This document shows positions 1 to 11,102 of a stretch of DNA of 64,000 nucleotides, piece by piece (position 1 is the first letter of the stretch; each line of letters begins with the position of its first letter). The position numbers and the translations under genes were made by a program. Location: positions 41,602,278-41,666,277 of the forward strand of contig OY288241.1 in the NCBI GenBank assembly GCA_958450325.1, in the 5' to 3' direction. Under the pieces are notes generated by a model. The model did no database searches. It had not been told where the DNA came from and saw nothing but the letters and a program-made list of their open reading frames with translations. Origin of the DNA: Agrostemma githago (taxonomy: Eukaryota > Streptophyta > Magnoliopsida > Caryophyllales > Caryophyllaceae).

Positions 1-397
1 GAACTAACAAGTACTGAGGCATGAATCAACTATGTATAAAATACGCTAAGTCCCTTTGCCTTCCCTTAGGCAGGCAGGGGGCAGGCCCCCTGACTCCAGC
101 AAGGAGTCAGGGAAAGGTCGGGCTCCAACGCCGAACTAACAAGAACTGAGGCATAAATCAGCCTTGTATAAGAAACGCTAAGTCCCTTTGCCTACCCCTA
201 GGCTGGCAAGGGGAAGGCCCCCTGGCTTCAGCAAGGAATCATGGACAGGCCAGGCGCCGATGCCGAACCAACAAGGACTGAGGTACAAATCAGCCTTGTA
301 CAAAAGAACGCTAAGCCCCACTACCTACCCTGGTAGGCAGGAAGCAGACCCCCTGATTTCAGCAAAGGGTCAGGGAAAGGTCGCATATCAACAAGAA
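1..397 (+). repeat. Three 132-bp tandem repeats of element C
   Basis: Units start at 1, 133 and 265, each opening with GAAC(T/C)AACAAG. Each unit carries a G/C-rich palindromic core (GGGGGCAGGCCCCCTG in unit 1). The array lies beyond the end of aORF2, the same place as the 124-bp repeats of elements A and B, and shares with them the palindromic core. It may continue left of the window. Short ORFs inside are repeat artefacts. Confidence 0.9.
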
Positions 398-785
398 ACT
401 TAGCAAAAAAAGAATATTCAACAAAAAAACAACAAAGTGAAGTCGATAAGATTAAAACAGAGTCAGAGTAAAAGCCTACAGAATAAACAGCAAGCAAGTT
501 CGGGAACAAAGGTATAAAAATTACAATTCCGGCAGCAGGCCACATTTTGGCTCGACGCGCAAAAAGATCAGATAACTAGTAAGGAAAAAAAGGCGCTGGA
601 GAATAGGGACACGAGCCCTCAAAATACGACTGCCCTAGATCCTATGCAGTGGGCCCATCTTGACTAGGGTCGGATAGTCCTTCAGGACCCTTCTGAGGTG
701 ACTTGCTAGGTCTAATCTCATTCTCGGCCGCGTAGAGAGTGTCAAAAGCATCTTCATCAAATTCTGGTATCAATTCCCTGATGAC
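398..785. other. Spacer between tandem repeats and aORF2 of element C
   Basis: No supported coding sequence. By position it is the 3' untranslated region of the minus-strand aORF2 gene; the matching interval in elements A and B is likewise non-coding. Confidence 0.5.
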
Positions 786-3027
786 CTACAGACAGAATTT
801 AGTAGAAGAGTTGGCACCTGCAACGTAGGCCTGATCCACATTCTCATTAGCCTCCTGTATGATCTCATCCTTCACCTTCAACCATTGCTCCTCCTCAGCC
901 TTCAGCTTATCATGAGCTGCTTGCAGCTCAGTTTCCACACTGGACAAACTGTCAACAAAACCCTTAAGGCGTTCCTCCACCTCAACAACGTGCTTCCTTA
1001 CCTGCCCCAGCTCGTCCTCCAGCTCTGACACCTCCTTCGCAGCCTTCTCCCCTTGGGCTTTCAAGCTTGCCGGCTGACACTTCGCCTCGTCTAGCTCCCC
1101 CTTACATCCTGATAGTTTGAGCCTCAAGTTGGCAATCAAGTTAGCATCCCTCTCAACCACCGCGATGCAATCAGAAAGAGAAGACTCGAGGGTAATAGTC
1201 AACTCCTCGTTGCTCAAACAGTTGAGGGCATCAAGCGCAGTAGAAGCTTGGAAGACCAGGGAGCAGCGGTAGAGAAGCTGAGCCCCATTAAAGTTGGCGT
1301 GCGTCATCACCTTAGCAGTCCGATCCAGGGAAGCAGTGCTGAAATCTGACAGAAGCGCAGAGGCGTTAACGCTCTTTGTTACATAATTAAATTCAGCATT
1401 CCCCTGACCAAGCAGTGTCTCAGGGAGGTTGGGGGCATGGCATTTAGGCTGAGGAGTGCTGACCTCCCAACTAGAAAGAAGAAGAAGTCGTAGAACTGGA
1501 AGACGTTTCCAAATCAATCAAGTGCTCAGCGCCCATCGGCTCTTTGTCTTTCCTTTTCCTGTGGAGAGGGGGAACTATCTCTTGTGTTTCCTTAGAAGGG
1601 GAAGGCCCTGCAGTAATAGTAAAAGGACGAGGACGAGGAGAGTAACCCTCGCACCGGGCAGCCGACGGGCGGACGCCTTCTGGGTCCCCTCCCTTTTCAG
1701 TTGTTTGAGGGGCAGGAGTTGAGGGAGTAGCATGCCTGACCGAAGCCTGCTTGGGAGGAAGCTTAACCTTCCCAGTTGAAATGCTCTTAACATGCCCCAT
1801 AAGACTTTCCTTCTTATACCCAGCGAGGTCAACAGGGCGTCGAGTGGTAGGCTTGTATTTGTTGTTCAACCCAAGAGCATACAGAAGCTCAGAAGTCCAT
1901 AAATCACCGTAAGCTTCTGCAAAAAAGACAACAAAGTAATAAAGTTAGTACGCAAGAAGCCTACCAAACACGACGAGCTGCCACAGAACCCCTGACTACC
2001 TCTGGGACGAGTGGGGTTCAAACCCGTCGGGGGTCAGGAACTCATCAGTGGCAATGAGCTCTGCAGGTGGGAGCGAATTAATAGGAGCAACACTTCTCCC
2101 AAACTTCGTACAGGCAAACACCTCAACCTGGAGCTCCTCCATCTCGTTCAACTTCACCTCCAAGGCCCTCCCACTGACCTCTGGATGATATTCCTCAAAA
2201 GTCTCTAGATGAGTGTGGACATGGTTTCTAAAATGTCGAGGGATAGTCCAACCTCCCTCATGATGAATGTACAAGAAGTTATTTTTCCCATTTTTGACAC
2301 TGGACAGCGTCGGCCAAACTGGCGAGTAGCCCTTCTTCCTCTGCAAGGAAAAATATCTCGGAGAAGTCATTTGCAGGCCCATCATGAATCGCAGGGCGTC
2401 GATGGAAGGCTCGTATCCAGTGAAAATGCACACCGAGGTATAAGATACTAAAGTCCTGATAGATATTGCCGTCAGCTGGGCAATAGCTACGTTCATGCGC
2501 CTAAAGGCAGTCTCTAGGAAAGGATGAAGAGGAGACTAGAGATCATACTCCAGACATTTGTGATAAACAGATATGCAGTCCTTGGGAGGATTGCAAACAA
2601 TATCTTTCTCTCCAGGGATGATGACCGAATAGTCCGACCCAAAATCATAATGGTTAGCAATGGCATCAGTCGCGTTCTTAGCCAACAACTCCGGCCGCGC
2701 CCCTGGCTTTGAGTAGATGTGCAAAGGAACCTGATACTTCTCTTTACCCAAGAAATAGACGTGCCCAGGTGTCCGTGGTTTCAGGGGACCGACTATAGTG
2801 AAAGGGTCGATCTCCAAGGCCTCGTCGTCTGAGTCCAGGACATTAGTAGGAGCGGGTTCAGGGGAGTTGGCACCTCCACTATATTTTGAGGGCGGCCCTT
2901 GAGCCACAGTGACCACCAGGTCAGTGGAGGAGGAGGGGCGATCAATAACCGCCTCCCCACCATACCCCACGTGGGTCTCAGAAAAAGGTTCAGAAAATGA
3001 CAATATTCGGCTACGATGTTGCAACAT
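786..3027 (-). pseudogene. aORF2 of element C: antisense gypsy-type-transposon-like protein, disrupted
   Basis: Minus-strand gene homologous to aORF2 of elements A and B. Exon 1 is complement(2000..3027), the intron complement(1917..1999), exon 2 complement(786..1916). Shared blocks include SDDEALE, VCNPP, YHKCLE, RRMNVA, EPSIDALRFM, NNFLYIH and IPRHFRNHVHT. The central part resembles the plant putative gypsy type transposon domain (PF04195), and the C-terminus is a coiled coil. Breaks seen: a TAG at 2536-2538 in exon 1, a phase mismatch across the intron, and a frameshift near 1475-1510 (LIDLETSS end versus the coiled-coil frame). The amber codon shared by A and B is absent here. The function of the family is unknown. 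Confidence 0.8.
1917..1999 (-). other. Predicted 83-nt intron in aORF2 of element C
   Basis: On the minus strand the donor is AG|GTAGTC and the acceptor TTTTTTGCAG. It falls at the same place in the protein as the 81-83-nt introns of A and B (after the LATDNYLT-like segment). The sequence joined across it is one nucleotide out of phase, consistent with decay of this copy. Confidence 0.7.
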
Positions 3028-3224
3028 ATCTTAAAAAAAAAAGAGTAAAGTAGGCAGGAATGAAAGGAAAGCGAAAAGCTAGGTTTTAATGTTCTATACT
3101 AATGAAGCCTTCAAGTCTGCCAGAAGTGGACGCCGGAAAAATCCTCGATTGAGTTGCCTAACGAAAAAGAAGATGGAGTTTGAATGTGGAGAGTGTGAAA
3201 AGGGGGAGTGAGGTAGGAGAGGGT

Positions 3225-3232
3225 CTTTTATA
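3225..3232 (-). promoter_or_regulatory. TATA box for antisense aORF2 (element C)
   Basis: TATAAAAG on the minus strand, about 200 bp upstream of the aORF2 ATG at 3027. The identical octamer occurs about 245 bp upstream of aORF2 in elements A and B. Confidence 0.6.
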
Positions 3233-3597
3233 ATGAGAAGAACTTAAGAGTCCCTTCCTTTATGTTGTACTGTCAGTGTTTCTCCCTATAAAACCCCCCA
3301 CATGTGTCACACGCTCAACCAATCCATCCATCACATCCCAAAGCTTCGAAAACACAAAAAAGCGGAAAGAAGAAGAGTTACATTACGTCATTTATACAAG
3401 GCCCCCTCCATATGTAAAGAAAAAAGAAAAGAGACACACAAATAAAAGTCATATTACTTCCTCATTAAGAAAAAAGGGCCCAGAGGTCAGAATTACAAGA
3501 TCAGTGGCCGAGTTCAAAATAAAACAAGTATTACAAGTCAGGTATGAGCAAAATGGACCGAGAGCATAGCTCGGACAATAAGGGGATATAGTAAGCT
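3233..3597. other. Intergenic spacer between aORF1 and aORF2 of element C
   Basis: AT-rich sequence separating two tandem minus-strand genes; no coding sequence is supported. The 97-codon plus-strand ORF here has no homology-like features and is judged spurious. Confidence 0.5.
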
Positions 3598-4194
3598 TTA
3601 ATCTTCGTCGGAGCCAGGGAAGGAACAGTCCCCGGGGCTGCTGCAGCCTTCATCATCAGACCCCAAATCCCAGCTGCCTGAAGCATCCAAGCGGTCATCA
3701 GCCCCCTCCTCCTCAGTCCCCAACGCCTCACGGTTTGACGAACAACCTTTACCCTCGCTATCCCCTGAGTCATGGCTACTAACATCCCAGTCGTCCCCAA
3801 ACTGGGCCATCTTAGTACCCTCAGGGTAGTCGAGGCTGCGCTTCAGCTCCCTGGGCGTAGAGGGAGAGGACCCTGAATCCGGGATGTAAGGGTCAACATT
3901 CTCCGGCTGTAAACAAGGAAAACACCGACGGCAGCCCCCGTAGGAGCAACCCCCTGCCTGCATGCGGGAGTCAGACTTCTGTCTAATGAAAAAGGAGGCT
4001 TTCCTAGGGCGCCGGATGGCTCTTGGCAAGTCACTTGCCCCAGAGGCATAAGAGGACCAAAGGGCGATCAACATACAGCGGTGGATGATCGTCCGCACCA
4101 TCTTGAGATATTTGAACTTCTTAGCGGGACCCGTATACTTAAAAGTATTGACAAGGACCCCTCGTCTAAAGATTTTATCCTTCATCCAAAACAT
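3598..4194 (-). CDS. aORF1 of element C: small Cys-cluster, acidic-tail accessory protein
   Basis: Uninterrupted minus-strand ORF of 198 codons from the ATG at 4194, chosen because it aligns with the start of aORF1 in B (RRGV follows closely in both); an in-frame ATG at 4230 gives a longer form. It has a basic, partly hydrophobic N-terminal half, then C-x3-G-C-x2-C-F-P-x-L-x-P-E (Cys about 83, 88, 91), then D-W-x2-SSHDS-x-DSEG-x-GC and an acidic Asp/Ser/Gly tail. The same motifs occur in A and B although the rest is highly diverged, which suggests selection on the protein. I do not recognise a named family. It lies antisense to gag-pol, next to the 3' LTR. Confidence 0.75.
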   Translation of the reverse strand: MFWMKDKIFRRGVLVNTFKYTGPAKKFKYLKMVRTIIHRCMLIALWSSYASGASDLPRAIRRPRKASFFIRQKSDSRMQAGGCSYGGCRRCFPCLQPENVDPYIPDSGSSPSTPRELKRSLDYPEGTKMAQFGDDWDVSSHDSGDSEGKGCSSNREALGTEEEGADDRLDASGSWDLGSDDEGCSSPGDCSFPGSDED

Positions 4195-4294
4195 TGCGAA
4201 AGGAAAACAAACGAGGCGACAAATGTTCAAGATTTATGAGGAGGACAATAAGAGTATTCAAGGTTCATGATAAAGAACTAAGTAAAACTCAGCC

Positions 4295-4301
4295 CTTTAT
4301 A
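4295..4301 (-). promoter_or_regulatory. TATA box for antisense aORF1 (element C)
   Basis: TATAAAG on the minus strand, about 100 bp upstream of the ATG at 4194. A TATA box occupies the equivalent place 66-74 bp upstream of aORF1 in elements A and B. Confidence 0.55.
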
Positions 4302-4578
4302 GTCACAAGTGGAGGGGGTCGGGCATTTAATGACGTTCCAACCACCCCCGCAGAAGAAGCCAAGTGTCACCCAAGCACAAGGCTTGAGGGATCTTCTGGA
4401 CGATTAATCGTAAGGGAGGATTTTCTGACTCTTTGCATACCTGGGCAATTAAGTCATTCCTTCTAGGGAATACGCATGACATTAAATGCAAGGAAAGATC
4501 AAATGTCAAACTCCCACCAGTCAGAGTAAGGGTCAACAGCTGACGCGAGCTTTGCTCCCCCTACTGCCAAGGGGCAAT
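4302..4578. other. aORF1 upstream region and polypurine tract of element C
   Basis: Non-coding. It ends with the purine-rich CCAAGGGGCAAT directly before the LTR start, the expected position of the plus-strand primer (polypurine tract). Confidence 0.55.
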
Positions 4579-5292
4579 TGATGGGGTCGACTGCCCATCC
4601 CGGGTCGCTCACCAGTTGGGCCTGGAGGCAGACCCGACCCAGATAATATCCGGGTCCTGGAATAGCCTGCTATGTAGACCACCAGTCAGACCCTTCCTAG
4701 TAGCCCTCTCGGGCATCCTTGAAATATCCCGCCAAGTCCAAAGCCTAAGGCGTAGCCCTCGGCCTGCCGAAGCCGGGACACTCCTACAACCCTCGTGAGA
4801 GGAGGGGACCCCTTTAAATCTCCGGACATCAGAGCACCCTGCCCCGACGAGTCCAGGCTGGGTAGGGCAGACCCTCTTAATCAAACCTAAGGTGAAAGGG
4901 AATAAGTGGAGAACATGCCTCCACGTGTCCCTCTTGCTCTCTCTTTTATTTTACCCTCTCTTATGAGAACTTATAAATACCTCCTTATCTCCCACAAGAG
5001 AGGGTAATTAACTTTCTCTCACTAGAATCTTATTCTAAAAACGCCACCTTATTCCCCGCGATTGATGTTCCTCAAGTGCATTCACGGACTGACTTAGGCA
5101 TCAGAGAGGGTTCCCTCGGAGACCTCCGAGGCCCTGTGTGCTATCTGTGCAGGTGACAGACCAGATCCGCCCGGATGGTCTGACGACGGAGGAGAGGAAA
5201 AGTGAGACGAGAATTAGAACAAGATCCGTAGCGAATTTAAACTAATCAAGGCCCGAATCCGATTCGGGTGCTATTGTTTCCATACGGGAACA
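4579..5292 (+). repeat. 3' LTR of element C (714 bp)
   Basis: Starts TGATGGGG and ends GGGAACA, matching in plus orientation the reverse complement of the A and B LTR ends (TGATGGGGG...CCGGAACA). A block near 5083-5139 (GGACTGACTTAGGCATC and following) is shared with A and B LTRs, where it lies downstream of the TATA box. Target duplication candidate CTTAT follows. The upstream part differs completely in sequence from the A/B LTRs. Confidence 0.85.
4972..4979 (+). promoter_or_regulatory. LTR TATA box of element C
   Basis: TATAAATA within the LTR, followed by a CTCCCACAAGAGAGGG segment. The same TATAAATA with a nearby CTCTTGTGGGA motif lies in the A and B LTRs. This is the presumed Pol II promoter of the genomic RNA. 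Confidence 0.65.
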
Positions 5293-5533
5293 CTTATGAT
5301 TTTATTAATTTAAATGATTTTGAACTTTGGGTAATTGAGCCCAACTCATCTTGAAATAAATTTTGTCTTCGATTTCGATTTCATATCTCATTTGAAGTTG
5401 TAAAACTTTTTAAATCGAGATTGTGATGCGAGTTAAGCATTATCATTTTGTTCAAGTGATATAACCTTGTTTTCCATTCTATTATTACGTTTTTGTTAGT
5501 TTCAAGGACGAAACATCTTTTAGTGGGGAAGAT
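5293..5533 (+). mobile_element. 3' internal end of a Tekay/Del-like chromovirus
   Basis: The segment ends with GTTTCAAGGACGAAAC and a purine tract AGTGGGGAAGAT immediately before TGTAACACCC. This arrangement is typical of the pol 3' end and polypurine tract of Tekay/Del-type Ty3/gypsy elements. No intact pol is visible because element C lies directly to its left. Confidence 0.65.
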
Positions 5534-6698
5534 TGTAACACCCCTGATTTTATAAATTAAATTAAATTAAAGTTATGTTCGTATTTTATTTTGTTTACGA
5601 TTTAACTCATAATTCTTAAAATTATTATAAAATGAATTTATCGTATAATCGTTTCAAACTCCTAAAATTCTATTTGTCTCGGATACTCTTCTTATATTTT
5701 AAAACATATTTTTAATTCTGTTTCGACATATTTTATACATTTAATTTAATTCTTATCGAAAGTATATTTCGGCGATTTACATTCTAAAATCTTTTTTAGT
5801 TATTGATATTTAAGCTCGAATTTCTATTTTCAACTCGAAGCTCTTTTTTTTGTTTCGTCAAAACATCTATTACCTTTCCCCGAGAAAGCAATTTAATTCA
5901 CTTTATCGAAGATTTATTATTTATCGGGAAATACTATTTCATCGTCTAATTATTTATTTCTATAAACTTCATTTTCATCTCGAATGATTATTTTTATATC
6001 GAGAAATGTTTATTTTACTAATTTTATTAGTCGGCCCAATTATTTTTATTAATTCGTTTTTAGTTCATTTTCGTGGGTCAGTCAACTTATCGTTACGGAA
6101 TTCGTTTAATCCGTAGTATTTAACCTATTTTGACCAAGTGATTGATCCCACTTATTTATTAATTAATGTTCATTCCTCTTTCTTTTGGTTTTCCACAGCT
6201 TGAAACCCCCCACCCCATCTAGCATCTCCCTTTTCCTTTTCTTACATACTCCGTATGCCACCTTTTCGTTCAACTCAATCAGTCACTCTCCCATTTATTT
6301 GTTTCAACTCCCCACTCCCCTTATTCATTTTTTTCCTGCTCTTCCCCTTCCTTTCCATATCCCCTATCATCACCATCATCACCTTCTCCTCCTTCTCCTC
6401 TATTTTTCCCCATTTTTGTCCTAACTCTATCGACCTAATCTCCATCTATCTCCATCGTTGTCTTATTTCGATTTAGGTAACCCCCTCTCTCCTTCTTCGC
6501 CCTCTTCTCTGTTTTCTTTGTTTCATTTTCTTCGTCATGTCTTTCCCGTGGTTTGTTCGTTGCTGTCGTCATACTACTGGTATGGCGTCCGATTGGTCTT
6601 CATCTTGTTTTCGATTCGCTGCTATAGTAGTTGTTGGTTGATGTTGCTGATCGATTTTGCTATTAGTCGTTTGGTCACCGACTAAGTGTTCACCAACA
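5534..6698 (+). repeat. Tekay/Del-like 3' LTR, right end truncated or rearranged
   Basis: Begins TGTAACACCC right after the polypurine tract; very AT-rich. ORFs at 6185-6476 are pyrimidine-rich, low-complexity readings without domain features and are not annotated as genes. The right end is not a clean CA terminus: at about 6699 the sequence switches to family Y. Confidence 0.6.
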
Positions 6699-7532
6699 CA
6701 TCTTAAGCAGAATACCAGGTAAAGTATACCACGAGAATGACTAATATCCGTATTTCACGTTAAAACTGATTTGCTAATACGTATAATAGCTAGTACTCTC
6801 TACTCTCCTATGTGCATCTTTTCATAACCTGCTTGTCACGTGAAATTGCGTGCAAAGAATGTAAACGCAACCACTTCAACGAAAAGCTTATTTCTCTTTA
6901 CACAACCGACTTAGCAAAGAGATACGGTTAAAACAACGGATCTTATCGTACATCCGCCACAATTAAGGAACAAAGTTATCAGCCCACCGATTGACTAGTA
7001 GAGGCCACTACTTGTGGGCGGGATTGGGTGTTGGTGTCTATCGATGTTAGCTTCCCAATACGTACCCTCACCCCTTACTCTAGAATCTACGGTTTCTGGA
7101 TGCCCGAAACCATTGGCAATGAGAGTCATTCTAGACATAAAATGCTTAAGGGTGCAAGTATTTATCTTTAGGTCCCCACGTCACTCAACTTTGAGCCGGG
7201 TAAGGATTAAAGTTGACTTGAACAGTTTCTGTGTTCCCAAAATACTCGGTGGTGACTCCATAACTCGACAACAAATTCCGTTCACTAAAAGGTCATCTTA
7301 CCAAACATATCAGCCTTTAAACATTTACAACCACATCTGCATCGATTCTAACAGAAACACAGATGTCCGCATCCGTCTAGTACAATTCAAATCATCAACT
7401 AAATCGAGGTCCAACACATCGCCCTGTATGCGAGATTGGACCGGCCCCGGAACTACGAGGCCGCATGGGTGGCCGCTGCGACCAAGTCCTGCACGTGTGC
7501 GTGCGGGGCAAGCGGTGTAGGCGAGCGTCCAC
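6699..7532 (+). repeat. Family Y LTR, 3' fragment
   Basis: From CATCTTAAGCAGAATACCAGG onward it follows the right part of the Y LTR (about 10245-11099 and 24145-25002) with many substitutions and ends GAGCGTCCACA, equivalent to the Y LTR terminus. The primer-binding sequence that follows the LTR at 11103 is missing; the next bases are inverted Y internal sequence. Confidence 0.75.
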
Positions 7533-7544
7533 AACCCATTTCCG

Positions 7545-7660
7545 ACTGGTTTAGACAGGATGGGTTCTCCTACTTTTGATCTTGAGGACCTAGGCTTAGA
7601 TGATGTCATCAGTGAATTTGTACTATCTGTAGCAGTAGCATTGAGGGGTCCTACCTAGTT
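7545..7660 (+). pseudogene. 3' terminal exon fragment of the Y antisense gene
   Basis: Reads MGSPTFDLEDLGLD and ends LRGPT followed by a stop, closely matching the C-terminus of the antisense gene at complement(17049..17435), which reads SPTFALEDLGLD and ends SRGFP. The upstream exons are absent because an LTR end abuts it. Confidence 0.65.
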
Positions 7661-7804
7661 TGTAAACTTGGATTTATATCTTTGTATATTTGATCAAAGT
7701 TTGTCGCTCTTGATTGGCTTGCTTTTTATTAGGAGCCCTAAACCGTTAGCTTAAATAACACTTCAGCGTTGATTTGTTTATGGTTGAGCCACGATTAAGG
7801 AATC

Positions 7805-8161
7805 TTGAATGCGTTAGGATTGATTGAGAGTGCAAAAATACTTTATGGAGGCCAAAATTTTGCTAATTTGAGCCGGGAATTGGATCAAGTGGAAAGTCGA
7901 TTAAAACATTTGACTCGAAAACGTGCATGGAATATTTGTGACATACATAAAATGTTTTATGACGACTGTTTTGACCTAGTGCGTTTGCAGTGCTTAAGAT
8001 TTGTGTACGAGTATTTGGATAACGACGCTTGTGTACAAAGCTTTGGTAATAGAAAAAAAATTTGGACCACTTTTTATGCTTTATTGACAATGCCGCGTAG
8101 AGCTACAACACGCCTAGGTGGGGTAGCTTATCCCAAAAAAAAAATAAAAAAAAATGTCTAA
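7805..8161 (+). CDS. Hypothetical 118-codon ORF of family Y (second antisense ORF)
   Basis: Intact ORF, with relatives split across complement(16418..16867) in the Y element. Shared segments are LSRELDQV near the N-terminus and ATTRLGGVAYP followed by a Lys-rich tail at the C-terminus. No known domain recognised. The start is uncertain because the relative begins in a different context. It could encode a basic-tailed protein, or could be a chance survivor inside repeat DNA. Confidence 0.4.
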   Translation: MNALGLIESAKILYGGQNFANLSRELDQVESRLKHLTRKRAWNICDIHKMFYDDCFDLVRLQCLRFVYEYLDNDACVQSFGNRKKIWTTFYALLTMPRRATTRLGGVAYPKKKIKKNV

Positions 8162-8175
8162 GTCCGGTGGATCAA

Positions 8176-8527
8176 AGCGATGAAATGCGTCTTCTATCGT
8201 TGACAAGGGAATTTCCTTTCTTCTGTTCATGTATCATGTTTGTATTATGCTTGTAAGCCGTGGGAGAGAAGGTGACTAATTTAGGAAGTCGTTCTTATTG
8301 CTCGAGGTTGTCGGATATCAGAGAGGTGAGACGCGTCACGTTGTGCGATCCGATTCCCATGCGCGTACCCTCCGTCGACCTAGGATTCGGTCGCCTTACC
8401 AGAGGAGGTCAATTTTGCGATTATGGAAATTTTCATAATTTTCCTCATTACGTTATTGTTGTAGCTATATATACAGGCTATAAGTGCTCTCTTTTAGACA
8501 TATTAACACCACTTGATTTATTGAGTC
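8176..8527. other. Unassigned sequence
   Basis: No supported gene or repeat boundary. The 98-codon plus-strand reading here has no recognisable features. Confidence 0.4.
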
Positions 8528-8830
8528 ATGTCGAGTTTCGGTCATCTTTTGACTGAGTGGATGAATTCATTCAAGAAAGGTGAACTTGAAGAGATATTGA
8601 GTGATGGTTTGTCTGTTGTTACGTCGTTGAAGCAAATTAAGGTGCAAGTGGATTTCTTAAATGCATGCTCGCGCTTTTGGGACGCTAAATATCACGTTTT
8701 TGCATTTCCTCGGGGTGACGTTGCCCTTTTCTTGAGAAGATAGACGCAATTGGCGGGTGGCATCTGTTCACCCTTCCATTTTGGTTTAAGGGGACGTTCC
8801 CACGGAACGGTTTCGTCGGTTTTTAGATAT
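8528..8830 (+). pseudogene. Degenerate plant transposon-type N-terminal domain
   Basis: The ORF at 8528-8743 contains NACSRFWDAKYHVFAF. An aromatic FWD-x-x-Y-x-VF-x-F pattern is common near the N-terminus of plant mobile-domain-type proteins found in retrotransposons. After 8743 the reading appears to continue in another frame (FLEKIDAIGGWHLFTLPFW), implying a frameshift. Assignment is from remembered family patterns only, so it is tentative. It may be the first exon of a gene related to the Y antisense gene. Confidence 0.35.
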
Positions 8831-8991
8831 CTCTTAGCCGAAAGAGGCCGAGATTTTCTTTGGTGAAGGTGGCATTAAATTAGAATGCCTTGTTATGGAG
8901 TTCTCGTGATAGAAACCTCATGGTATTTCACCTCTAGCTCGCAAGCATGCTCTTAGCATTGCGATAGTGTGCTACTACCTATTTAACGATG

Positions 8992-11099
8992 TGTAGACAC
9001 CCAGATTTGGACCTGGTGGTTGCAGAGGTGCCCAACAAACACCCGATGACGATAGGACTGCAACGCGACGTGGCTTCGCAATGTTTTTGGTGGTTTTTCT
9101 ATAGAACGAATCAAATAAATTACTCGGAAAAATTAAACTAACATGATGGCAGCCTTATTCGTGTCGTTACGATCGCATAGACACTAATTAGAGTCAATTC
9201 TGACACCGGGACCCCGAGTCGGTCCCGAAACTCAAACCGAGTCAGCACTGCGCCAAGTAAACCACGAGATGCACACCCGAGGCCCACCAAGTTCACGGCG
9301 CTAGGGTAAAACAATGGAAGCCTTAAGCCCTAAGATATGTATTATACTCTCCCACACGGTTTTGGAAAGTATCAAAATCGTATCTTCAAAATTCCAACCG
9401 CCCCACCTCACGCGTCTTAGACTCCCCGCGCCTGAGCCTAGGCGCGTGAGTCTTGGTGCGCCTCAACTCAGGCGTCCATATGGGCGACGAGGGCCGAAAA
9501 TACCTATATATACCCCCCTTTGCCTCATTCCTTCAATACATCTCAACTCTTCTCTTCTCCCTCCACATTCTCGCTAAGGGCTCGCACTCCGACACTTGAG
9601 GCAAATGATCCACTCGATCGTAGTTCCGATAAAAGCGACATCGATGCTACTCCTCACCTTCGAGCACCCCACTCGATACCGAGGTGCCAGTGTTCGACTA
9701 GCTCAAGTCTAGTAGCGAAGCTCTGCCGGATTAGCCGCAGAACCGGTCCATAGTAACGAAGCTCTGCCGGAAATCACTAGGAGGATCCGCCGTGAAGTCG
9801 AATCGTCACTAGGTTGTCATCTAAACAAAACTTTCCATATTTGTACTTTCTTTTATTATGCACTACGACAACACTAGATGTTTACACTAGGTCCACAAAC
9901 ATCTACTAAAACACTTAACGTCCCAACCTCTACCACAAATACTAAAATACACTAAATAGACCCGAGTAATTACGAGAACCGTTCTCAACTATCTGTGCAT
10001 CGTGTCCCGTTTAGTGTATACTCCGAGGGTGCAACTCCTCATAATGTGATTTATTTACATTTGAATTTACAGTTTTTCGTATGATTTACCGCTTTTATGA
10101 CCTTATAATCGCATGCTAAATCACCTAAACACGGAATTCAAAACGTAAAACAACTAAAACTGAACAAAGTGATGGTCAGGTTCCGTATTAGTCCGGGTGC
10201 TCACCTTATTAGGTTCGACGCATCTCTATTAATACAGAGCCGGCGCATCTTAACCAGAATACCAGGTAAGGTATATCATAAGAACGACTAATATCCGTAT
10301 TATCGCGTTAAAACTGATTTGCTAATACGTATAATATTAGTACTCTCTACTCTCCTACGTACATCTTTTCATGGCCTGCTTGTTTCACGTGAAATCGCAT
10401 GCAAAGAATGTAAATACAACTACTTTAACGACAAAACTTACATGTCCTTTAACAACCGACGTAGTAAAAGGTATAAGGTGAAAACAACGGATGTTACAGT
10501 ATTTGCGCCACAACAAAAGAACTAGGTTACAGCCCACCGATTGATTAGTAGAGGCCGCTTTAGTGCGGGTGGGATTGGGTGTTGACATCTATCAGATGTT
10601 GGCTTCCCAATACGTACCCTCACCCCTTACTCAGATTCGACGGTTTCCGGATGTCCGAAACCATTGGCGATGAGAGTCATTCCAGGCGTGGAATGCTTAA
10701 GGGTACAAGTCTTTATCTTTAGGTCCCGGGCCCCTCAACTTTGAGCCGGCTAGGGATCAAAGTTGACTTGAATGGTTTCCGAGTCCCCATAATTGACCCG
10801 GTGGCGACTCCACAAATCGGCAACGAATTCAGTTCACTAAAAAGGTCGCCTTACCAAATGAATCGCCCTTTAAACATTTACAACCACGACTCGATCGATT
10901 CCAAACGGAAACACGGGTGCCCACCCCCGTCTAGTACAAGTCTGGATCGTCATCCGAATCGAGGTCCGAGACATTGCCCCGTACGCGAGATTGGACCGGC
11001 CCCCGACAGGGAGGGGGCTGCGTGGGTGGCCGCCGCCACACGTTGAAAAACCGGGTCAGTCCCGCGCGGGGCTCTAGGCGGTGCGGACGGACATCCACA
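8992..11099 (+). repeat. 5' LTR of family Y (2108 bp)
   Basis: Starts TGTAGACACCC and ends ATCCACA; the same terminus pair bounds the 3' LTR (19418, 25002). Short ORFs within it recur in the other LTR with frameshifts and are not genes. Confidence 0.9.
9505..9512 (+). promoter_or_regulatory. Y LTR TATA box
   Basis: TATATATA followed by a CCCCCCTTTGCC segment. The 3' LTR has TATAAATA at 19933-19940 before the same segment, so the box is conserved in function though not in exact sequence. Confidence 0.55.
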
Positions 11100-11102
11100 G
11101 TT

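Larger units (their letters stand above)
1..5292 (+). mobile_element. Tat-lineage Ty3/gypsy element C, 3' part, plus-oriented
   Basis: This is the 3' end of an LTR retrotransposon whose gag-pol would lie left of the window. In order it shows tandem repeats, two accessory genes on the minus strand (aORF2, then aORF1) and one LTR. The same order in mirror orientation occurs in the complete elements at 28868-40978 and 42185-54296, which identifies the family. Protein and LTR sequences have diverged strongly from those two, so C is a separate subfamily. The right flank 5293-5297 (CTTAT) would be one target duplication; its partner is outside the window. Confidence 0.85.
7533..8175 (-). mobile_element. 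Inverted internal fragment of family Y
   Basis: The sequence corresponds to the reverse complement of about 16490-17190 of the Y element. The terminal exon of the Y antisense gene (SPTF-LEDLGLD motif near 7560-7660) and the small ORF at 7805-8161 are therefore in plus orientation here. Homology stops just after AGTCCGGTGGA. Confidence 0.7.

Noticed and set aside
6185..6685. Pyrimidine-rich ORFs (Ser/Pro/Leu/Phe rich)
   Set aside because: Low-complexity readings in an LTR; two frames are open simultaneously, indicating composition rather than coding.
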